Source of the DNA: Nematostella vectensis
Lineage: Eukaryota; Cnidaria; Anthozoa; Actiniaria; Edwardsiidae
NCBI RefSeq assembly: GCF_932526225.1
Contig: NC_064034.1
Location: 5,254,001 to 5,318,000, forward strand
Direction of reading: 5' to 3'
Length of the DNA: 64,000 nt
Shown: one piece after another, positions 45,901 through 56,300 of the stretch
Layout of the letters: every line of letters starts with the position of its first letter
Numbering within the stretch: the first letter of the stretch is position 1
Program-made: the position numbers and the translations under genes
The notes under the pieces: model-generated
What the model was told of the DNA's origin: nothing
The model's input: only the letters and a program-made list of their open reading frames with translations
Database searches by the model: none

Positions 45901-46036
45901 CTGCCCCTACAGAACTTGCCAAAAAAGTATAATATTGTATGTTTAAACTTTCAGATACACTGCATGCTTCAATGAGTGGATTCACTACAAAAACCACACC
46001 CAGAAGGCGCTGACGAGAGGGTACAGATCCTGCTAG
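39921..46036 (+). CDS. Pancreatic-lipase-family enzyme with PLAT domain and a very short lid (complete, eight exons)
   Basis: Exons are 39921-39978, 40753-40992, 41728-42039, 42488-42670, 43218-43454, 43836-43956, 44397-44549 and 45955-46036. All introns are GT-AG and total coding length is 1386 nt (461 codons), the family's usual size. A signal peptide (MGFLPLALLITLQGIAVSQ) precedes the alpha/beta-hydrolase domain: CYSSYGCFTDDPP, oxyanion region FIVHGYAG, nucleophile GFSLGAH (Ser179), GLDPAT (Asp206) and VCHHIRAA (His273). A C-terminal PLAT domain begins FHYRITFYTDDSYW. The enzyme would be secreted and hydrolyse acylglycerols or phospholipids. Only ten residues separate the lid cysteines (GCSLWDG to VVC) against 23 in pancreatic lipase, a feature of phospholipase-A1-type members. 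AATAAA at 46113 is a fitting poly(A) signal. Confidence 0.93.
43605..43807. repeat. 104-bp tandem duplication in lipase intron 5
   Basis: TTCAAAGGCATTGTCTTTAC and about 80 further bases recur at 104-bp spacing (43631 and 43735), with few differences. It lies between exons 5 and 6 and is non-coding. Confidence 0.85.
44918..45876. repeat. 72-bp minisatellite in lipase intron 7, about 13 copies
   Basis: The unit contains GGGTTGTCTCTGAATTTGTC, a pyrimidine-rich CCACCTCTCCTCCCCTCCTC and AAATAAAATACTGACTTATC. Inner copies are almost identical; the first copies are truncated or diverged. The array ends 78 bp before the acceptor of the last lipase exon. The 72-bp period keeps ORFs open on both strands (44982-45884 minus, 45057-45932 plus); neither is a gene. 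Confidence 0.96.
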
Positions 46037-46840
46037 AAATAACAGCATTCACAAAGGAGAAATAGATAACTCATCCTACTTTAAAATAGAACAATGTCGA
46101 TAACCAAACATGAATAAATTCACCATCTTTCTCATGTGTAGAACAGTATTATAATTTTAGTGCAAAAGGATTTTCCTGTATGAAGTAACTTATGTGTATG
46201 CTTTTCGGGCATGTTTCTAGAAAGATGGACAGGGCTTTTTGGTGCATGTTGGAGCTACATATACACAAACAGACTTTACCTTGATAAGAATTCTTGAGTA
46301 GCACTACCTGTGCCAGTATCTCCGAATGCACAGGCACACGCACACACACACCATTAAAAGTAAAAAAAAAAATACTGGAAAGGTAAATTTCAACTGTACA
46401 CAAATAATTCCATATTAGTTACCTTAAAATGAATCTGGCTGCTTGTTCTGACGATTACCCTTGGTCCATAATGGAACATTATGACTATGTCTTGGTTTGT
46501 CCCGAATTGAAAATTCGCGCGCAAAAGCTTAGCACAATGCCGTCTCGAGTTGAATGAAATTCTGCGCATTGCTTCTTTATATTGCATAATAACAAACGCA
46601 AAATTTCTTCCTTGTGTGGGTAATAAGGTATCTATGATTCAATATTAGAATGGCCCTTCACAGATCACGAAATAGAGCTCAAAAAATATGCACGCAGGGC
46701 GCCGCTATGTTTTAAACGAGCCCGCACTTGATGCAAAGAGCATGCGCTGTAGCAGGTAGCGCACACAAACAAAAAGTAGAAGAGATGGAAGAACCTTCAC
46801 TTTGACTTGAGTTGAATTCGCGGTCTTAAAATTTTTCGAA
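46037..46840. other. Intergenic stretch between lipase and sortilin
   Basis: It holds the lipase 3' UTR with AATAAA at 46113-46118, a short CA-rich tract near 46333, and the presumed sortilin promoter and 5' UTR before 46841. No additional gene or clear TATA box was seen. Confidence 0.5.
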
Positions 46841-49800
46841 ATGCCACCAAGTGTGATCAAATATTGCATACTAACCCTGATCCTAGTGGTGCTGGTTTAT
46901 GCTAGAAGAGATGGTTTGAGCGGTTTCAGACACGCTAAGGATGTATTTGAACGCAGAGACATTGACTCGCTGAATCACTTAACCAAACGGGACACAGCGG
47001 AAGAAATCTACATCCCAGTAAACTCGCACAGGACGAAGCGAAGTGATCCCTCTAGTGTGGACTTAACGGATAAAACATGTCCTGCGGACCCTAGTTTGAG
47101 TAAAGGCAAGACTATCGTTAACGATGAGGTATGTAGATGATGCGCTATTTGTAAACTCACTCTTATGCGAATCTAAACACAGCTTGTTGTTAACACTTAA
47201 AATCCTCTTTTAGCCATTGGCAATAGTATTTTGGGATTGAATCTTTCTCACTTGTCTGCTCCGTTATTTTTCAGTTCATTTTCACCAATGAATCCCGTCT
47301 GAGTATATCTATGAGCTGGGTTGGTTCTGATTTCAAGGTAATGTATATTTGGAGTTTTTGGTGTGTTTCACTTTGTTTACAAAAAGTTAGAAGTCGAAAC
47401 TCGAAAGCTTTCGTTTCTCTTTATTACTTACTGTGCCTATCCCCATGTGCAATTTGTCAAGGCCTTTTTTCAGTCTTTCATTTTTAAAAATTAGCTTTTT
47501 TATTAAACTCTGAAGGTTATTATTTCACATTTGAGATGACGTAGTGAAATTATATGACAATCATGTGACCTGGCTCATGTATTCCAAGTTCCTTCTTGTC
47601 ACCCAAAAAACAACGAAGGAAAAACGTTTTATGTTTTAAAAATATTTAAAACTTTAAATATTTAGTCTGCAAAATTGATCAGTTATTTTTATTTAGACTT
47701 AAAAAAGTTAAAGGAAGTTGTATAACTTACTCATGTTTTAAATTTTTAATTTGGCAATATTCCTTGACATCTATGTAAATCCATTCTTGCAAGAATGACT
47801 TGACAACTCTTTTATTCATTGAGTAAAAAGTAAAAATAGATCATATCATTTAAATAGAGGTGTAAATGATAAACTAGTGAATGCTCAATTCTATGTTAAA
47901 ACATTTATATTTTCTCTTAGACAATTCTTCTGCTGGCAACATCAGAAATGCTAATATTTGCCACACAGCGATCTGCTCTCTACAAGAGGTAAATTTAATT
48001 CTAAGTAGTAAAGATAACAGCTGCATAACCTTAACAAAGACTCAGCATGTTCCAAAGAGTGCAAAATATTCTCAAACATACAATAGCTCAGAAAAATCGT
48101 TACATAAGACCAAAGAATCCTCCCTACTCTGTAGAAGGGTAACCACAGGCAGCCCAAGGCTACTGTCAGTTGTTCTATAAAGAAATGTATGGGGGGATCT
48201 ATGTTCATGTAGAAAAGGATATTCAACATATATTTAGCAAGCCTAGATACATATAGGATGTAAGGTACTACTCTTTAATGTAAGTTTGATATCACCTTTT
48301 TTATGTATGTTTGGTTGTATTTCTGATTTTTTTGTTTTTGTCACTTTCTAGTTCTGACTTTGGAAAGACATTCAAGCAAATAAACACTGATATCTTTAAT
48401 GCACATATCAGGAGAAACTTTGGGATCCAAAAGAGTCCTGTTGACCCAAATAGGGTACTGTATGTTATTCTCACCAAAAACAAAATGATACTGTATACTT
48501 TATTATCCAAGTATATAAAACAGTTATATAGTATAATATATAAAACAGTTATACAGTATAATACTGTAAACAAGGCCTTTTTTGCATGTATTAATTTTCT
48601 CACACATTTCTTTTACGCCTGTCAGTATTGTTTAATGTTTCCTAGAGATTTTGATTTTTCATTGTGTTTTATACTTTCATACAATGCAAATTCAGTGGGA
48701 GAAAGTTTAACATGTGATGGGTATTCATTTGTACCTTGAAGAGCTGAAGCTCTGCTATTATCTACAGTTTACATAATATAATTGCTACTCTTACTAAGGG
48801 CAAGATGGTTCATAAAATAATTAGAAATAGCTAGTACGCAAGTATTAACAAGTATTCTTACAGTAATAGATTATGAATCTTTTCTATAAAGCAATTTGTT
48901 ATTTTCAGGTGATCTTAGTGTCTTATTCCCTTCCAATTTTTGGCAAGTTCTCTACACTTTATGTGACCATGGATGGTGCAAATAGCTGGAAAAGTTTCCA
49001 AGCACCTTTTCAAATAAGTGGGGCAATAGAATTCCACCCCCGCAATAACAACTGGATTCTGGCGAGGTCCAATCTATTATCACAAGGGGTGAGTACTGTC
49101 ATAGATTGAAAGACAATGGCGTAGTACAGTCAGGAGTATTTTTTAGAAGGGGAGGGCACTACGTTATCAACCCATATGTACAAATGAACATGGTTGATTT
49201 GTACAGTAAAACCGTGAATAACGGAAATATGGATGGAATATTTGTTCCTACTAATCACTTGTTCAAATGAACATGGTTGATTTGTACAGTAAAACCGTGC
49301 ATAACGGAAATATAGATGGAATATTTGTTCCTACTTATCACTTGCGAGATATTCAAAGAGTCAACTAGAAACGTCTCCTAGTGTCTGATTTGTCAGAAGA
49401 CAATAAATATTCCACACATATTTTAGGGGTTCACAGTTTTATTGGTTTTATTTATTGTGCTGTATTTTGCATTGGATAAATGCTATGTAAATGTTAGAAC
49501 TTGATTATGACTGGCCATTGCATGTTTTATTTTGTTCCAGGCTTTCTTGTCTACTAACTTTGGCAGATCTTGGACTAGGCTCAGGTCATATGTCATGAGT
49601 GCTAAGTGGGGTGCTCGTCATGAGTTTAAAGTTGAGAAAGAGGAGTCATCCATCTTGCTGACAGTAGCTCCAGTTGAAAATGGTATGTGAATTCTGGTAC
49701 AGTCAAAACCTGTTGACCTTACAGTATAACTTCAACAAGCTATGTGGTTTAAAATACTGTACACAGATCTTGAGATTACTGTATGTTAGAAATCATGGTA

Positions 49801-50352
49801 ATGAGAACAATTGGTATGCATCGCTCCTCTTGTATGCAATTTATATAGCAAAATATAGACTCAAATGATGATATGAACAGTATGATGTATGCCCAGTCAT
49901 ACAGTATGAAATATGACTATGTTTTTTTCTGTTTGGAACATCTCCAGGGCAACCCAATATTTATGACTTAGAACTGTGGAGGTCAAGAAACTTAGGGCGC
50001 CGTTTTCAGTGTAAGTCCTGCTAAATGTATAGTACGAAGCTTCACATTCCTTAAGAAGGGAGATTCTTCCACATAATACTTAAACTCTTTTCCATTTTTA
50101 TTTATCCCAACGATAATATGGTAAGATGCCTGAGACCTTCAAATAATAAAGACATCTGCATAACGCACACTCATTTCAAATAAGGTTGCACTTGGAGAAT
50201 CCATGTGTTGTATCCCACAGTGCTTTAAATATGTATCACATATAAAATACAGTATTAAGAAAGTGTGATTAAAAAAAGAGATCCATTCACATTGTTTTCA
50301 GAGACCAAAATTCAGCCATTCGTATGTTTCCCATGAGCCACTATTGGATTGT

Positions 50353-50395
<43 letters not shown>

Positions 50396-53300
50396 AAAAT
50401 ATGTATTGAAATATAGGTGTAATAATTGGTTTAAAGTATTGTCCTGTTTGTCAATCATGGATATATTCAATGTTGTTTTTTTTTTCTTTCAGTACTTGTG
50501 AAGCACTGCTATACATTTGGTATCCAGGGACCATTTCTTTTTGTATCTGTTGATCTCAACAAGGTAAAGGCAGCTCTCAGAATTGTCAATTTTATAACCG
50601 TTCTTTATTTTTAGAAAGATAATAGCATTGTTGAAAATGTTAACATTATCCATAGAACAACCGTACACGCATAATGCATGTATCTACAGATGGTGGAGAC
50701 ACATTTGACAAGGCAGGGGTTCCGTCAATTTTCCCAGAACAGGTAAGACTAGAGTACCAACTAAAACATTGAAGATGAGTTTTTAAAATGTTAAACAACA
50801 CTATCATGCTACCGTTGCTTTGCTTTTCAGTTCTACTCCATCTTAGACATGTCAGAAGGAATGGTGTTTTTGCATGTAGATAGCCCACAAGGTAACTACA
50901 GCAGCATTGATTAAAGAAAAGACTTCTTCTTATTGGTGTTGCATACGTTTTGCATTTTAGGTAATTATTGTTTATGCCGTAATGTATTCCTTTTCCACTT
51001 ATTCAGATACTGGCAAAGGAGCACTCTACACATCAGATGCAGATGGCATTGTGTTTGACAAGTCTCTAGAAAATCATGTGGTTAGTTGAGCATCTTTTGT
51101 GAAATATCATAGTTCTTTATAGAAAAGCCTGTCATATTTATAGTCTACTTTTGAATAATTTAACTATTTTATGAGCAAAAATCATGTTTTTTTAAGTAGG
51201 CTTTCTCTAAATCCAAGATTTAGATTGTTTTGTGATGTGTATTACTGTAATCCATTTGATCTCATTATTCATTTCTTTTTCAGTACACAAACTTTGACGC
51301 AGCGACTGACTTTTACAAAGTTGAATCCATGAATGGTACTTACATTACAAGCATCATGAATGCAGGTGAGAACTTGAACTTGATTCTTGATAGGATAATT
51401 ATACATGTTTTAGTGTGTAAAATTTCGGGTTTACATACAGTTTACTATAACAATGCCTCTAGCTATGTACAGTTGTACATAGTGCCTAAGTAGTCAATTT
51501 TTGTCTTTTTTTCCTAAAGATAACAGCATCAGTACAGTGATAACATTCGATCGTGGTGGAGAGTGGAAACCAATACCACTAGATCAAAACAAGTTATGCA
51601 AAGGCATCAAGTTTAATGTAAGTGTATGCCCAAGAAAATATTTCACTGTCTCAAAGTATTACAGGAATGTTAATAGTGCTTTACCACCTGATTCTTACTG
51701 TACCATCCAGGCCTCGCAACCTCCAACAGAATCCGAGATCCTTGTCTTGTTTGGGAATAGTGCATAGTCAATCAAGCTTTGGGGGTACATTTGTTTGGTT
51801 TGATTGACTGTATTCCCAAATGACACAGGATTTTAGATTCTGGGAGGTTCTAATGGGGACAGGAGTATAAAACATATGGATGGAAATACATTTGTGGATT
51901 TCAGCTCTATCACATCATTTCTCAATTTCTTATTCAAAGGAGGGAAGGAGGTCTATGTACACAAATCCTGGCTACACATCTCTGTTCCTTTTTCTTATCC
52001 ATGAATAGCAAATGCTACCCCAGGAACAAGAGGCTCTGGGCTTTGTGGCAACACTTAAATTGTTGTCGCCGCAAAGCTCTGAGCCTCAGGTACCCAGGGT
52101 AAGCTAATGCGGTAGCAAACAATCCCCTTCTCCACCAGAACAACCCCCTTCTCCACCAGAACAATCCCCTTCTCCACCAGAACAATCCCCTTCTCCACCA
52201 GAACAACCCCCTTTTCCACCAGAACAACCCCCTTTTCCACCAGAACAACCCCCTTCTCCACCAGAACAATCCCCTTCTCCACCAGAACAATCCCCTTCTC
52301 CACCAGAACAATCCCCTTCTCCACCAGAACAACCCCCTTCTCCACCAGAACAACCCCCTTCTCCACCATAACAACCCCCTTCTCCACCAGAACAACCCCC
52401 TTCTCCACTAGAACAACCCCCTTCTCCACCAGAACAACCCCCTTTTCCACCAGAACAACCCCCTTCTCCACCAGAACAATCCCCTTCTCCACCAGAACAA
52501 CCCCCTTCTCCACCAGAACAATCCCCTTCTCCACTAGAACAACCCCCTTCTCCACCAGAACAATCCCCTTCTCCACCAGAACAATCCCCTTCTCCACCAG
52601 AACAATCCCCTTCTCCACTAGAACAATCCCCTTTTCCACCAGAACAACCCCCTTTTCCACCAGAACAACCCCCTTTTCCACCAGAACAACCCCCTTCTCC
52701 ACCAGAACAACCCCCTTCTCCACCAGAGCAACCCCCTTCTCCACCAGAACAATCCCCTTCTCCACCAGAACAACCCCCTTTTCCACCAGAACAACCCCCT
52801 TCTCCACCAGAACAATCCCCTTCTCCACCAGAACAACCCCCTTCTCCACCAGAACAACCCCCTTCTCCACCAGAACAATAGGCCAGCAGTGTGTGCCTGT
52901 TCCACCAATCCTGATACTGTATCATTTTATGTTATATTTTTAATAACGCTTACTTTAATTCACAGAAAGATCAGTCATGCTCCCTCCACATCCACTATCG
53001 GTTCAGTTTGAGTCGGGGAGTGCCTGGCATGGTGCAGGGACCTCTCAGTGAATCCAATGCGCCTGGCATCATCATTGCTCATGCCAACCCTGGGGCTGCC
53101 TTGATGGCCGCAAATATTGGTATTTGGGTATCTCGTAATGGCGGTTACGATTGGAAACAGGTGAGTTATTACAGTTCTCTTTGATCATCCTACTGTATGT
53201 CATGTCTTCCCCCTGAGGCTCTGGAGTCTTTTACTGTTTAAAGAGAAGGTGGTAAAGCATACTTTTATTATCAGGAGCCAAGGATATTAGGTTCACTCAG

Positions 53301-56300
53301 CAATTATTTAGGGGTACAAGAAGGTTGTAGTCTGTGGGTGGCGTTTTCTGCTTGTTGGAAAATAATGTGCTAAACGTATGGGTTTAAAAATTGTTGATTT
53401 TGAAGGTTGGAAAGAAATGGGACAAAAGAAAGAAATCAGCTCAATATTTATCCTTTTTTATACTAGAAAGAAGTTTTAGTTCTGTTCCTTGATTGACTAG
53501 CAAAACGCACACCTGTAACAAGTCTTGAGTCTTAGTTTATTACCCATTCAGTGGGGCGCTTTCTCTTAAGGTATCTTGTCCTAATTCACATTGTTATCCA
53601 ATTTCCATCCACTTTTACATGCCTTTACAGCTAGCTACTGTAACAAAGGCTTCAATCCTTTATTGGAAACCAAAAAGCAAAGCTGCATGTTCACACCTCA
53701 TTTGCTTAGGACTAGCAATTAAAGCTTGGATTGCTTAGTGTATGGCTTAATTTGTGGCAGGCACTGAAAGGTCCACATTACTACTCCATCGCTGATCACG
53801 GCAAGCTAATAGTTGCTGTCCCTGCTACAGCATCAGGAACATCAGACTTGATGTAAGTAGCACATATCTGCCTTCCAACCACAGCAGGAAAAACCACAGA
53901 GTGACTTGATGTAAGTAGCACATATCTGCCTTCCAACCACAGCAGGAATAACCACAGAGTGACTTGATGTTAGTAGCACATATCTGCCTTGCTCTCCCTA
54001 CCACAACGGGAGGAATTTCATTTTCCACTATAATACAAATGACATTTGTTGTCTGGCGTGTCCTTGTGCAGGTATTCTGTGGATGAAGGTGCTTGCTGGT
54101 ACAGATACCAGTTCACGGAGACAAATCTTGTGTTCACCGGTCTTGTCACTGCACCAGGCGCTAGGACTCTGCGCTTCAGCATATGGGGCTACACCCTCCC
54201 CAACAAGACATGGAGGGTTATTACTGTCGACTTTGAAAAGCTTTTGACTTTTAAATGTAAGTCTTTGATATTAAAAAATTACAGTTTGTGATTATTTCAA
54301 CAATCCTGATTTTTTGTTGAGTGTGTAGTGATCGCATGCCCACAAAAAGACAAAATCAGATCGCTTCACATGCACCTGAATTTGGGATAATAAAGTGCAT
54401 AACATACAGGAACACGGGTTATCATCCTCATCCGAGAAATTCACAGTCACCAATGTAGACAGTAAGGCTTTTGTACCCCAAGATTGTACCCAGGACTTAT
54501 ATGTCTTGGGGAGAAGAAGCTATAGCTTTCGTCGCCATGCCACGTGTGCTCGAGAAGAAGATCCCACAGCATGCTAGTCACATACTCCAATGTCTCCGTA
54601 TAACACATGTGTTCTCTGCACAGGTTTGAACAGTGACTACGAGTCGTGGGTACCACACGGTAGCGGTAAAAACGAAGGCTGTCTGCTTGGAAGGAAGGTC
54701 ACATTCCGGAGGGCGAAACCTGACTCGCTGTACGTATATTCGTGCCCTTTGTCCAAATCAGCCATAATGTATTTGCCACTTGATCTCGATTATGTTGAAG
54801 CACAGTACCTTTTTTTTGGGGGGGGGGGGGGGGGGATTGTGGCTTACAAAACAGATATATGTTTTTTCTTCTTATCCACGAGAAAATACTCCGGGTACCA
54901 GAGGCTCCAAGCTTCGCGGTGAAAACGTTTGAGCGAAGCGAACACGCTCAAATCATTGTCGCCGCGAAGCTTGAACCCTCTGGTACCCAGGGTAACTAGA
55001 AAAACATTTTCCGATTTGATGTGGTTGCTCTCTAGATGCTATAACGGCGAGGACTTCGTGGGCATGACTGCAATGGACCACTGTTCCTGCACGATGGCAG
55101 ACTTAGAATGGTAGGTCAAGGGATCCTTGTAGATGATGATAAGAGGCAGGGCGACAAGGGTATACAGTACGAAGGTCGGACATTGAAGTGGAAATTAGAA
55201 AGAAAGGCTCCAAGGGAAGGGGTGGGACATTAAAACAGGATATTGTTTCTACGAGCTTTATGGAATCCCTTAAATAGAGCGTACCCATACTCTAACACTA
55301 TGATTAATTTTAAGTGAATACGGCTTCTACCGGAAGGTGGGCGAAAGCGAATGTAAGAAGGACCCAACAAAGAAGCCCAAGCTGTGTATTGGAGGAGAAC
55401 AGGAAGATATCACGGATAGAGGGTGAGTACAGAGAACCGTTAGATAAACAGTAGTACCTCTATCACGGATAGAGGGTGAGTACAGAGAACCGTTAGATAA
55501 ACAGTAGTACCTCTATCACGGATAGAGGGTGAGTACAGAGAACCGTTAGATAAACAGAAGTACCTCTATCACGGATAGAGGGTGAGTACAGAGAACCGTT
55601 AGATAAACAGTAGTACCTCTATCACGGATAGAGGGTGAGTACAGAGAACCGTTAGATAAACAGTAGTACCTCTATCACGGATAGAGGGTGAGTACAGAGA
55701 ACCGTTAGATAAACAGTAGTACCTCTATCACGGATAGAGGGTGAGTACAGAGAACCGTTAGATAAACAGTAGTACCTCTATCACGGATAGAGGGTGAGTA
55801 CAAAGAACCGTTAGATAAACAGTAGTACCTCTATCACGGATAGAGGGTGAGTACAGAGAACCGTTAGATAAACAGTAGTACCTCTATCACGGATAGAGGG
55901 TGAGTACAGAGAACCGTTAGATAAACAGTAGTACCTCTATCACGGATAGAGGGTGAGTACAAAGAACCGTTAGATAAACAGTAGTACCTCTATCACGGAT
56001 AGAGGGTGAGTACAGAGAACCGTTAGATAAACAGTAGTACCTCTATCACGGATAGAGGGTGAGTACAGAGAACCGTTAGATAAACAGTAGTACCTCTATC
56101 ACGGATAGAGGGTGAGTACAGAGAACCGTTAGATACAGTAAACAGTAGTACCTCTATCACGGATAGAGGGTGAGTACAGAGAACCATTATATAAACAGTA
56201 GTACCTCTATCACGGATAGAGGGTGAGTACAGAGAACCGTTAGATAAACAGTAGTACCTCTATCACGGATAGAGGGTGAGTACAGAGAACCGTTAGATAA

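Noticed and set aside
44982-45932. ORFs of about 300 codons on both strands
   Set aside because: A 72-bp array in a lipase intron; symmetrical openness and no family resemblance.
52055-52925. Repeat proteins of VEKGVVL, WWRRGLF or GGEGGCS type
   Set aside because: A 21-bp array gives three open minus-strand frames at once, inside a sortilin intron.
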